A DNA stretch of 64,000 bases from Bacteroidota bacterium (GTDB taxonomy: Bacteria; Bacteroidota; Bacteroidia; Cytophagales; Cyclobacteriaceae): NCBI GenBank assembly GCA_016866235.1, contig VGMW01000008.1, positions 1-64,000 of the forward strand, given 5' to 3'. This document shows, one piece after another, positions 1 through 9,834 of this stretch. The position numbers were made by a program, and so were the translations under genes. Each line of letters begins with the position of its first letter. The stretch's first letter is position 1. Below the pieces are notes generated by a model that saw nothing but the letters and a program-made list of their open reading frames with translations, did not search any database and was not told where the DNA came from.

Positions 1-1613
<1,613 letters not shown>

Positions 1614-1693
1614 CACCATCACCAACACGCACAGCAACCATCGTTGCTATTAAACCGAAAGTAAACTACCTTCATTCGATTTAGTAGCCCTGA

Positions 1694-3316
1694 ATGCCAC
1701 TTCAACCAGCCTTCTTAGATAAATCCCGCACCATCGCACCTCCCGGATACAACCGCTGGCTGGTGCCGCCCGCCGCTTTGGCCATCCACCTCTGCATTGG
1801 AATGGCTTATGGATTCAGTGTATTCTGGATTCCCCTGTCACAATCCATCGGCATTGACCACTCACTTCCTTGCCCCTCCGATAGGCCATGGTGGCAACAA
1901 CTTTACCAGACTTCCTGCGACTGGCCCATCAGTATGCTGGGATGGATGTACACTTTATTCTTTGTTGTACTTGGATTGTCCGCAGCGCTGTGGGGTGGAT
2001 GGATTGAAAAATCCGGACCAAGAAAAGCAGCATTTGTATCGGCCTGCTGCTGGTGCGGCGGACTGTTAATCTCAGCCTTCGGAATTAAATACCACCAACT
2101 CTGGATGCTCTGGCTTGGATCTGGTATCATCGGAGGAATCGGTCTGGGACTTGGATACATCTCTCCTATCTCCACCCTGATCAAATGGTTCCCCGACCAT
2201 AGAGGCATGGCAACCGGCATGGCGATCATGGGATTTGGAGGAGGCGCCATGGTTGGTTCACCCTTAGCCAATCGTCTGATGTTATGGTTTGCCTCTGAAG
2301 ACGCTACCGGCACCTTCGAAACGTTTATCGTACTGGCATTGGTCTATTTGATTTTTATGATGGGTGGCACCTTTGCTTACCGACTGCCACCAGAAAACTG
2401 GAAACCAGATGGATTCGTTCCGCCCGTCCATAAGAAACTGATCACCAAAGGAAATGTGCACGTCAATACCGCCATGAAGACACCTCAGTTCTGGATGCTA
2501 TGGGTTGTTCTTTGCATGAATGTAACGGCAGGTATTGGAATCCTCGGCATGGCTTCTCCTCTGCTGCAGGAAATATTTGGCGGAAAGCTGATGGGCATCG
2601 AACTTAGTTTCAGCACACTTACCATAGAACAAAAACAATCTATTGCCACCATCGCTGCAGGATTCACTGGATTGCTCTCTTTGTTCAATATTGCAGGTCG
2701 ATTTTTCTGGTCAACCCTATCGGATAAAATTGGTAGAAAGAATACCTACCACATTTTCCTGGCCTTAGGTTGTTTGTTGTACTGGTCCATTCCATCTCTC
2801 GGTACATCGGGCAACCTGTTTGTGTTTGTGTTATGCTTCTGCATCATTCTATCGATGTACGGCGGAGGCTTCGCGACCATCCCGGCCTATCTGGCCGATT
2901 TATTTGGAACCAAAATGGTGAGTGCCATTCACGGGCGACTCCTGACAGCCTGGTCTACAGCCGGTATTTTAGGGCCTGTTTTCGTTAACTACATCAGAGA
3001 ATATCAAATCAATCAGGGAACTACCCTATCGGAAGTTTATAACGACACCATGTATTTGTTAGGAGCACTGTTGATTATAGGACTGGTCGCCAATCTGCTT
3101 GTAAAACCAGTGGATCCTAAATATTTCATTAAGGAAACAGCCGTTGTGGATCAAAATAATCTACCTGAAAGTGCCCAATCTACCACTGTGAAATTGATGA
3201 CAGTCCCATTCAATGAAAAATTAATTATTGCATTGGCATGGCTTGCGGTGATAATCCCAATGACTTGGGGGTTATCAGTCACAATAAGAATTGCAGCAGG
3301 GCTGTTTCAATTCTAG
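1694..3316 (+). CDS. MFS transporter, oxalate/formate antiporter (OFA) type
   Basis: A 540-residue inner-membrane carrier with about 12 to 14 hydrophobic helices. The loop after helix 4 (LIKWFPDHRGMATGMAIMGFGGGA) resembles the WFPD-RG-ATG-GFG signature of the OFA subfamily of the major facilitator superfamily. A second cytoplasmic motif, GRFFWSTLSDKIGRKN, is the MFS motif A equivalent before helix 8. OFA members exchange small carboxylates such as oxalate, formate or lactate, but the substrate cannot be read from the sequence. A soluble insert between helices 1 and 2 (residues about 40-75) contains two Cys. The gene is a single unit, and its neighbours on both sides are not functionally related. 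Confidence 0.85.
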   Translation: MPLQPAFLDKSRTIAPPGYNRWLVPPAALAIHLCIGMAYGFSVFWIPLSQSIGIDHSLPCPSDRPWWQQLYQTSCDWPISMLGWMYTLFFVVLGLSAALWGGWIEKSGPRKAAFVSACCWCGGLLISAFGIKYHQLWMLWLGSGIIGGIGLGLGYISPISTLIKWFPDHRGMATGMAIMGFGGGAMVGSPLANRLMLWFASEDATGTFETFIVLALVYLIFMMGGTFAYRLPPENWKPDGFVPPVHKKLITKGNVHVNTAMKTPQFWMLWVVLCMNVTAGIGILGMASPLLQEIFGGKLMGIELSFSTLTIEQKQSIATIAAGFTGLLSLFNIAGRFFWSTLSDKIGRKNTYHIFLALGCLLYWSIPSLGTSGNLFVFVLCFCIILSMYGGGFATIPAYLADLFGTKMVSAIHGRLLTAWSTAGILGPVFVNYIREYQINQGTTLSEVYNDTMYLLGALLIIGLVANLLVKPVDPKYFIKETAVVDQNNLPESAQSTTVKLMTVPFNEKLIIALAWLAVIIPMTWGLSVTIRIAAGLFQF

Positions 3317-3379
3317 TCTCATATTTATTTCAACTGAAAATCATCTTAGTGGTTTAAAAAACTACAAACAATAAACCAA

Positions 3380-4093
3380 TCAGTATTCCTGACTTAACGG
3401 ATGAATCATTAGTTCATCGATGACCACATGTCTAGGCTGATTCATCACAAAAGCGATCGACCTGGCCATATCGGATACCTGAAGCCAATCACGATGCGCG
3501 GCATCTCCCTGAGGCTCCTGATGAAACATGGAGTCCACCAATCCTGAATAAATCACCGACACCTTAATACCAAATTCCCTAACCTCTTTTCGTAAGGCCA
3601 TGGAGAAAGCATCCTGAGCATACTTCGAAGAACAGTACAATGAACCACCATCAAAAACCCGCTTCGCTACATCAGACGCTACATTAATAATATGTCCGGA
3701 TCCCTGCTTTTTCATACAGGATAAAACTGCTTTCGAAAAAATAAAAGTTCCTTTAACGTTGACATCATACAGCCTATCCCATTCTTCAACCGAAATCTCA
3801 GAGGCACGTTTGAAAACGCCATATCCAGCGTTGTTGATCATAAAATCAATGCCACCAAAACTACTCGCCGAATAATCTGCTACCTGTTTTGCCAATGCCT
3901 CATCATCAACACTTCCTGCAAAAATCTCACATCGAGCACCAAACGTCTTACAGGAAGCAGCTACTTGCTCCAGATCGCTTTTATCCCGAGCCACCAGACA
4001 AAGATTCATTCCGGACTCAGCCAGCTGCAGTGCAAGCGCTGCACCAATGCCACGTGATGCACCTGTGATAATGGCAGTTTTTTTAGTCTCCAT
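3380..4093 (-). CDS. SDR family NAD(P)-dependent oxidoreductase
   Basis: A 237-residue classical short-chain dehydrogenase/reductase. It has the nucleotide-binding motif TGASRGIG (residues 10-17), the NNAG motif (87-90), the catalytic Ser at about 140 and the YxxxK pair Tyr153-Lys157. The size is typical for the family. Substrate specificity is unknown. Such cytosolic enzymes reduce or oxidise carbonyl/alcohol groups using NAD(P)(H). It starts 18 bases after the SGNH hydrolase gene on the same strand, so the two are probably co-transcribed. Confidence 0.9.
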   Translation of the reverse strand: METKKTAIITGASRGIGAALALQLAESGMNLCLVARDKSDLEQVAASCKTFGARCEIFAGSVDDEALAKQVADYSASSFGGIDFMINNAGYGVFKRASEISVEEWDRLYDVNVKGTFIFSKAVLSCMKKQGSGHIINVASDVAKRVFDGGSLYCSSKYAQDAFSMALRKEVREFGIKVSVIYSGLVDSMFHQEPQGDAAHRDWLQVSDMARSIAFVMNQPRHVVIDELMIHPLSQEY

Positions 4094-4111
4094 AGGGTTG
4101 TATTATTTCTA

Positions 4112-4771
4112 TTATTTAATCAGATGAGGCTCAATCACTCGCTTCCAAATGGCATATCCATCGCTATTCATATGAAGCATATCCTGTAAAAACAATTCAC
4201 GACAAAAATCTCCATTTTCGTCAAGCATATCACCATAGACATCGATGTAAGAGGTGTTTTTTTCATTTTCAAGAAAGTTTTTAATCATGGCATTGGCCTG
4301 TATTAGCCGGTCTTGAATGACTGCCCTGGATGGACTGGGTTTCATCGATACATAACTGATCTTGGCTTCAGGAAGATTGATCCGAATCATTTGGAAAAAC
4401 GTCTGGAGACGCCTCAATACTTCTTCCGGCGAAACATCTTTGGATGCCGCTAAATCATTTTCACCGCAATAAATAACCACCTGCTTCGGACGGTATGGCA
4501 GTACAACATCATAGGAATATCGGATGAGGTCGGGTAAAGAGGAACCTCCAAATCCACGGTTCAGCACAGGCTTTCCCGGAAATGCCTGTTTAAGGTCGCT
4601 CCACATGGTAAAGGAAGAGCTTCCTACAAATAGAATCGGCGCCACAGGAGGTGGGGATATCTTATCTGCCGTTTTAAATTTCTGAATGTCATTCCAAAAC
4701 GGAGGTGTATCCTGGCCAAAGCCTACCAAACCATAGGTGATCCAAAGAAACAATAAAATGCATCTCTTCAT
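4112..4771 (-). CDS. Secreted SGNH/GDSL-type esterase
   Basis: A 219-residue protein with an N-terminal signal peptide (cleavage near residue 20). The four SGNH blocks are present: block I as VGSSSF (nucleophile about Ser52), block II Gly in GFGGS (about 75), block III Asn in GEND (105), and block V as DMLH with Asp197 and His200. This fold covers lipases, acyl esterases and carbohydrate esterases. The GSS instead of GDS block I is common in Bacteroidetes GDSL-like acylhydrolases. It is the first gene of a probable two-gene unit with the SDR enzyme. Confidence 0.85.
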   Translation of the reverse strand: MKRCILLFLWITYGLVGFGQDTPPFWNDIQKFKTADKISPPPVAPILFVGSSSFTMWSDLKQAFPGKPVLNRGFGGSSLPDLIRYSYDVVLPYRPKQVVIYCGENDLAASKDVSPEEVLRRLQTFFQMIRINLPEAKISYVSMKPSPSRAVIQDRLIQANAMIKNFLENEKNTSYIDVYGDMLDENGDFCRELFLQDMLHMNSDGYAIWKRVIEPHLIK

Positions 4772-4875
4772 AGACTTTAGGATAAACCAAATTCGTCGCT
4801 AAAATTAGTCAATGATAACAAGGCCTGTTATTTATAGCAGATTTATGACAAGGTAAAATTTCCAATATGAAATCG

Positions 4876-4883
4876 TAGTTTTG
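4876..4883 (+). promoter_or_regulatory. Bacteroidetes -7 element (TAGTTTTG) upstream of TlpA-like gene
   Basis: TAGTTTTG matches the TAnnTTTG consensus of the Bacteroidetes housekeeping sigma factor. Transcription would start near 4889, 17 bases before the ATG at 4906. That makes the upstream TTG at 4888 an unlikely start codon. No clear -33 TTG is seen. Confidence 0.45.
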
Positions 4884-4905
4884 ACCATTGAATCATCTAT
4901 CCATA

Positions 4906-5706
4906 ATGAAACATCTTTTGATCCAACTATTCATTTTATTATTTCTTTTCACCAGTTCATTTCAAGCCGCTGCCCAAAGGAATAAAAAGGACAACAAAAG
5001 TCAATCAAGCGTATTAGCCGGCCTGCACAAAGCCTTGCCTGATGAGCTTGATCAAAATGAACCGCTAATGCTTGACGGAGTTACCATTCCGGTTTACTCC
5101 GAAAACCTGGAGAAGTTAACAGGCGATAAAATGATGGAGTACATGATGTCCGGCGATTACCTACCAGAGCCTTACATCGACGAGCAGAAAAAAGTAAAAT
5201 TATTCCTACTCCGAAAAGCGACCGAAGAAGAAAAAAACAGAATCAAACAGGTGATGAGACAAAACCAACCCGGAGGTCAGCCGATGATTGGACAGGACGC
5301 CAAAAACTTTGAAGTAACCGACATCAATGGTAACTCATACACCCTGGAAGGTCTAAAGGGAAAGGTAGTGGTCCTGAATTTCTGGTTTGTGGAGTGCAAA
5401 CCCTGCATCATGGAAATGCCAGAACTCAATAAACTAACCGAAAAATTCAATCAATCCGATGTTGTTTTCCTTGGCCTGGCCACCAGCGATGAAAACAAAA
5501 TCAAAAACTTCCTTAAGAACAGAGAATTTAAATACAACCTGGTGGCCAACACCAAAGCCATTGCAGATACCTATCAGGTCTTTGGATTTCCATCGCACGT
5601 CATCATAGATAAAGCAGGAAAGATTACTTTCTATGTAACCGGCCTCGGACCCAGCACAATGGCTGACCTTGAAAAAGGGATTGAAGTACTGCTGGAGGAA
5701 AAATAA
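4906..5706 (+). CDS. TlpA-like thioredoxin domain protein, exported
   Basis: The ATG at 4906 is preferred over a TTG at 4888 because the signal peptide begins directly with it. The protein is 266 residues: signal peptide (1-24), an unassigned region of about 100 residues that is not part of the thioredoxin fold, then a TlpA/AhpC-type thioredoxin domain. The redox-active pair is CKPC (Cys164, Cys167), with the cis-Pro of the fold in GFPSHVIID. Such proteins reduce disulfides in the periplasm, for example during cytochrome c or cell envelope protein maturation. The gene stands alone between divergent and convergent neighbours. Confidence 0.85.
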   Translation: MKHLLIQLFILLFLFTSSFQAAAQRNKKDNKSQSSVLAGLHKALPDELDQNEPLMLDGVTIPVYSENLEKLTGDKMMEYMMSGDYLPEPYIDEQKKVKLFLLRKATEEEKNRIKQVMRQNQPGGQPMIGQDAKNFEVTDINGNSYTLEGLKGKVVVLNFWFVECKPCIMEMPELNKLTEKFNQSDVVFLGLATSDENKIKNFLKNREFKYNLVANTKAIADTYQVFGFPSHVIIDKAGKITFYVTGLGPSTMADLEKGIEVLLEEK

Positions 5707-5742
5707 TATCAGTAAAAAAACAGAATACAATCCAGGCTAAGC

Positions 5743-7290
5743 CTATGGATTCGACGGACGGGAATTGCTGACAAAAGCAATGAATCTCCCATCAGGAGAC
5801 CAGGATGGGACATTGATGGTTCCTTGTCCACCATAAAGATGTGCTAACACTTTTGCCGGTCCGCCCCCTGCAGCCATCATCCTTATCATAACCTTCTTAT
5901 ACGCCGGGTGGGCATCGGGATCGATGTCGGGTAAATAAGAAAGAAAAACCAATGCCTTGCCATCCGGAGAAGGATGTGGAAACCAATTGTTGTAATCATC
6001 AAAGGTTAGCCTGACCAAATTTTTCCCATCTGGATTCATTCTCCAAAGCTGCATCTTACCGGTTTGACTGCCATTGTAATAAATGTGCTTTCCATGTGGT
6101 GAAAATTCAGGTCCGTCGACATGTCCAACATCAAATGAAGTCAGTGCAACCTCTTTTCCACCATTAATATCCTTGCTATAGATCTGGTAGCGCTTGCTCC
6201 CATTACGCTGTGCAACATACAGTACCTCCCGATGGTTTGGATTCCACCCATGCCAGTATGAAGGGGTTTCCCCTGTAACCAATTTAGGTTCGCCGCCTGC
6301 GAGTGGCATTACATACACCGCAGAGCCGCCACCAGGCATGCCGTCACGATGACTACTCAATGCAAGCAACTTTCCATCAAAGGAAATTCCGTGGTCATTG
6401 TTGTTTCGACGCGCTGAACCGGTTTCGAAAATTTTCGGAGTCCCACCATCGGTAGAAATGGTGTACAACAATCCTTTCATATTGAACAACAACGATTTCC
6501 CATCTGGCATAAAATTTGGCGCTTCAAACCGCTCGGTTGACTCATAGATAACTTTCCTTGATCCTGACTTCAGATCAAGTATTTCCAATCTGCTCCCGGG
6601 GCTTACGGAACGACTGGCATCAAAAGGTTCGGTCACCGGTTTATCCAGCCTTACCTCTGAAAAAATAATTTTCGAAGCAGTGGAATTGGCTGACTCAAGA
6701 AACATTCCAAGCTTCAAACTATTTGGAAGCGATGAAAATGAATGGTCGTAAATTAAGGCTAAAGGCTCCCTATAAGCGGAGGCGCGAACGGTCAGACTAT
6801 TTCCATTGCGCTCAATTTGCAGATCATCCAAGTCACCGTTTAATTTTTTGATAACCGGATTTGAAGGAATATCAGCAGCAGTTCTAAAGTGCAATAATCC
6901 TGAGGACGTTCGAGTGACAGAAAACAACAAACCATTGGAATTGTCAGTGAGTGTCCACCCACCAATGCCAGTAGTCTGACTGGATATACGGCATGTGAGA
7001 AGAAAATTCCCGTTAACTGTCCCCATTAAACCAATCGGACCTCCCTTATCAGAATTTCTATGCTCCAGAATAAATTCCTGTGTATCCTCATCAAAACGGG
7101 CTACTGAATAAGTAGATAAAGCCGCTGGAATTTGGACCTCTCCGAAAATTTCTTTTTCAGTAATCTGAGCAGTGGAAAAAATACTGTAACAGGAGAAAAT
7201 TAAAATCAAAGGCCATTTGGATTTGGCTTGACCCTGACTGGAGGCCAACAGCCAGCCCCTGTCAACCACCAATTTGTTTTTCGTTTTCAT
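5743..7290 (-). CDS. TolB-like PD40 beta-propeller protein, probably exported
   Basis: The ATG at 7290 gives 515 residues; an upstream ATG at 7341 would add 17 residues of poor signal character. A hydrophobic export segment lies at about residues 28-43. Residues about 55-220 resemble a concanavalin-like/DUF1349-type beta-sandwich. Residues about 235-510 hold at least five WD40-like PD40 repeats, with the recurring pattern of FSPDGK, LVFLS or MPDGKSLLF strands, as in TolB and in dipeptidyl peptidase propellers. No peptidase domain follows, so a binding or sensing role is more likely than catalysis. This is inferred from fold only. Confidence 0.75.
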   Translation of the reverse strand: MKTKNKLVVDRGWLLASSQGQAKSKWPLILIFSCYSIFSTAQITEKEIFGEVQIPAALSTYSVARFDEDTQEFILEHRNSDKGGPIGLMGTVNGNFLLTCRISSQTTGIGGWTLTDNSNGLLFSVTRTSSGLLHFRTAADIPSNPVIKKLNGDLDDLQIERNGNSLTVRASAYREPLALIYDHSFSSLPNSLKLGMFLESANSTASKIIFSEVRLDKPVTEPFDASRSVSPGSRLEILDLKSGSRKVIYESTERFEAPNFMPDGKSLLFNMKGLLYTISTDGGTPKIFETGSARRNNNDHGISFDGKLLALSSHRDGMPGGGSAVYVMPLAGGEPKLVTGETPSYWHGWNPNHREVLYVAQRNGSKRYQIYSKDINGGKEVALTSFDVGHVDGPEFSPHGKHIYYNGSQTGKMQLWRMNPDGKNLVRLTFDDYNNWFPHPSPDGKALVFLSYLPDIDPDAHPAYKKVMIRMMAAGGGPAKVLAHLYGGQGTINVPSWSPDGRFIAFVSNSRPSNP

Positions 7291-7462
7291 GAGCAATTCA
7301 ATTAATTCCAGGTAATCCCTCCTGAATATATCCGAATTCAATCAATTGAGTGAGGAAACTACCAAAAAACACTCTTACCATGTAAAACATGTTTCCATTG
7401 GCCATACAGTTGATTATCTTAAAGGAATTAATGTCTTATAGCATCCTTTAAATAAATACCCA

Positions 7463-8521
7463 ATGAAGCAGCCTATGAAAAATGGATACCAAGATTTTAC
7501 CAGACGTAATTTCCTTAAGTCAGCCGTGCTGGCAACAGCCGGTTTAACAACCACTGCCATACAAAGTCATGGATTTCCGGCAATAATTTTTCGTGATCTA
7601 AAATCTAAATCCATTGTTAACGGTGTGAGAATCGGTGTGATTACCTACTCTTTTCGTGACCTACCGGACCAGAGTGCAGAGGCCGTTCTTGGCTACATCA
7701 AAGATTGTGGAATCCACGCAGTGGAACTGATGGGCGGCCCAGCTGAATCCTTTGCCGGTGCACCTAAAAATCCGGTAGATATGCGCAGCGTTTTCCCGCT
7801 CATGAGGAAGCGAAACGAGAAGAAGGAATTAACCGACACCGAAGCTAAACTTCTCGGCGAAGCTGAAGCACAATTGAAGGCTTACCGTGCCGAACTTGCC
7901 CAATGGCGTACCGCGGCGCCAATGAATAGTTTTGCGACACTCAAAAAAATGTTTTCCGATGCTGGTGTTGAGATCTACGCTTTCAAACCCGATGCCTTTG
8001 GAATAAATAATTCAGATGCAGAAATCGACTATGGTTTAAGAGCAGCCAAGGTGCTTGGGGCCTCACACATTACTTTGGAACACCCTTCTAATGATTCGCA
8101 CACGCTTAAACTTGGAACAATGGCTGAAAAGCACGGGGTACGTGTGGGATACCATGGCCATGAGCAGCAAACTCCGACGCTGTGGGATACAGCCATCCAG
8201 CAATCCAAATCCAATGCCCTTAACCTCGATCTTGGACATTACATTGCTGCAGGTAATACAGATGCCCGTGAGCTCATTCAGCGCAGAAGCAATAAAATAG
8301 TTAGCATGCACGTGAAGGATAGGAAAAATAAAGTCAATGGCGGCGCCAATCTTCCATGGGGCGAGGGTGACACCCTTATTGTTGAGACCTTACAGTTAAT
8401 GAAAAAAAATCGTTACGATTTCCCAGCCACCATCGAGTTGGAGTACAAGGTTCCGGATGGTTCAGGATCCGTCGCAGAGGTTCGCAAATGCCTTGAGTAT
8501 TGTATCAAAGCCTTGTCCTGA
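7463..8521 (+). CDS. Tat-exported sugar phosphate isomerase/epimerase-like TIM barrel protein
   Basis: A 352-residue protein. The N-terminus has a twin-arginine signal (TRRNFLKSAVLATAG, residues 14-28). The rest is a xylose isomerase-like TIM barrel (AP endonuclease 2 family). Candidate metal/substrate residues are in the strands ending THITLEHPS, GYHGHEQ, LDLGHY and MHVKDR, and the Glu of ATIELEY near the C-terminus. Bacteroidetes encode many such periplasmic proteins, often in sugar or inositol catabolism, but the substrate here is unknown. A charged helical insert at residues about 110-150 is extra to the basic barrel. It is transcribed divergently from the PD40 protein. Confidence 0.85.
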   Translation: MKQPMKNGYQDFTRRNFLKSAVLATAGLTTTAIQSHGFPAIIFRDLKSKSIVNGVRIGVITYSFRDLPDQSAEAVLGYIKDCGIHAVELMGGPAESFAGAPKNPVDMRSVFPLMRKRNEKKELTDTEAKLLGEAEAQLKAYRAELAQWRTAAPMNSFATLKKMFSDAGVEIYAFKPDAFGINNSDAEIDYGLRAAKVLGASHITLEHPSNDSHTLKLGTMAEKHGVRVGYHGHEQQTPTLWDTAIQQSKSNALNLDLGHYIAAGNTDARELIQRRSNKIVSMHVKDRKNKVNGGANLPWGEGDTLIVETLQLMKKNRYDFPATIELEYKVPDGSGSVAEVRKCLEYCIKALS

Positions 8522-8539
8522 TTCTTAATACTACTTTTG
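8513..8539 (+). promoter_or_regulatory. Bacteroidetes-type promoter for the luciferase-like gene
   Basis: TTG at 8513-8515 and TACTTTTG at 8532-8539 (matches TAnnTTTG) are separated by 16 bases. The predicted start of transcription is about 8545, with the ATG at 8593. The -33 element overlaps the end of the upstream gene. Confidence 0.5.
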
Positions 8540-8592
8540 TCGGATTTAAATATTGATGGTATAACGGCTATAAGCCGCTTTAAAACTTTTTT

Positions 8593-9621
8593 ATGGAAAT
8601 AGGTGTAGACAGTTTTGTGTGGAAGTCCAGTGAAGGCGCACCAAAAAACGGAGCTAGTGCCGAACAACTTATTGCTCAGTTTCTAGACCGCGTGACCTTT
8701 GCAGATCGGGTTGGATTGGACGTCTTCGGAATTGGTGAACATTACCGAAAGGATTTTTTAGACTCTGCCCCAATCGTTCTTCTTTCTGCTGCTGCAGCGA
8801 GAACAAAAAAGATAAGACTCATGAGCGCCGTTACCGTTCTTAGTGCGGCAGATCCGGTTCGCGTTTTTCAAAACTTTGCAACGCTGGATCTGGTATCGAA
8901 TGGACGCGCTGAAATCATTGCCGGCAGGGGATCGTTTGTAGAGGCCTATCCGCTTTTTGGTTTAAAACTGGAGGACTACGACGATCTGTTCATTGAAAAA
9001 CTTGACTTGTTGTTGCAAATCAGAGACAAGGAAACCCTTAGCTGGAAGGGTAAGTTCAGAGCACCATTGCATGAGCAATCGGTTTATCCACGACCGATTC
9101 AGAAAAAATTACCGATCTGGTTGGGGGTAGGCGGCACTCCTCAATCTTTTGTGCGCGCTGGTTTTTTAGGACTTCCACTAATGATAGCCGTAATAGGCGG
9201 TGAGACCCATCGGTTTAGACCACTTGTTGATTTGTATCGGGAAGCCTGGATCAAATCAGGTCATCCTGAATCCGAAATGAATGTTGGCTTACATTCTTTT
9301 GGATACGTTTCTAATTCAACCGATAAAGCGAAAAATGAATTTTTCCCGGGCTATGCAGAAAGTATGACCCGTATTGGAAAAGAAAGAGGGTGGCCTCCGG
9401 TGAGCAGAGCACAATTTGAAGCACAGTGCGGACCGACCGGAGCCTACATCATAGGTGATCCTGCGACAGTCGCAGAAAAAATCCATCGTCACAGTCAGGC
9501 ACTTGGAGGCATCTCAAGATTGACCTTTCAAATGGATAGTGCGGGACTTTCGCACGAACAGCTTTTGGGTTCAATTGAGTTGATGGGAAAAGAGGTTAGA
9601 CCTTTGATTGAAGGGATTTAG
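8593..9621 (+). CDS. LLM class flavin-dependent oxidoreductase (bacterial luciferase-like)
   Basis: A 342-residue protein with the bacterial luciferase-like TIM barrel. Diagnostic segments are FADRVGLDVFGIGEHY near residue 40, the AAARTKKIRLMSAVTVL strand, the flavin-binding loop AEIIAGRGSF, YPRPIQKKLPIWLGVGG, and a C-terminal YIIGDPATVAEKI. The closest pattern is the MsnO8/YhbW-like group of FMNH2-dependent monooxygenases. Substrate is unknown. The cytosolic enzyme would need reduced flavin from a separate reductase, and none is adjacent. It is a single gene with its own promoter. Confidence 0.88.
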   Translation: MEIGVDSFVWKSSEGAPKNGASAEQLIAQFLDRVTFADRVGLDVFGIGEHYRKDFLDSAPIVLLSAAAARTKKIRLMSAVTVLSAADPVRVFQNFATLDLVSNGRAEIIAGRGSFVEAYPLFGLKLEDYDDLFIEKLDLLLQIRDKETLSWKGKFRAPLHEQSVYPRPIQKKLPIWLGVGGTPQSFVRAGFLGLPLMIAVIGGETHRFRPLVDLYREAWIKSGHPESEMNVGLHSFGYVSNSTDKAKNEFFPGYAESMTRIGKERGWPPVSRAQFEAQCGPTGAYIIGDPATVAEKIHRHSQALGGISRLTFQMDSAGLSHEQLLGSIELMGKEVRPLIEGI

Positions 9622-9834
9622 GGTGCAGTGAAGGGCAAATCGGACTTCAAACAAAAACAAAGATTCCCATGTGAATCTCGCACGCGGCCTCAGGCTGTAG
9701 TAGAAAGAGAATGAGGGAGGAGATGGTTTGTGAGGCAATTTTTTGTTTGAACCAAACACCAAACTATGCGGATGTTTCTTTACCCTCCAATGATTAAATT
9801 GGACATCCCTATTAAACCTTAAAAACCCTGCCGA

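Noticed and set aside
9687-9745. GCCTCA/TGAGGC followed by a T-run as a terminator
   Set aside because: The arms are 6 bp with a 38-base loop, too weak to support.
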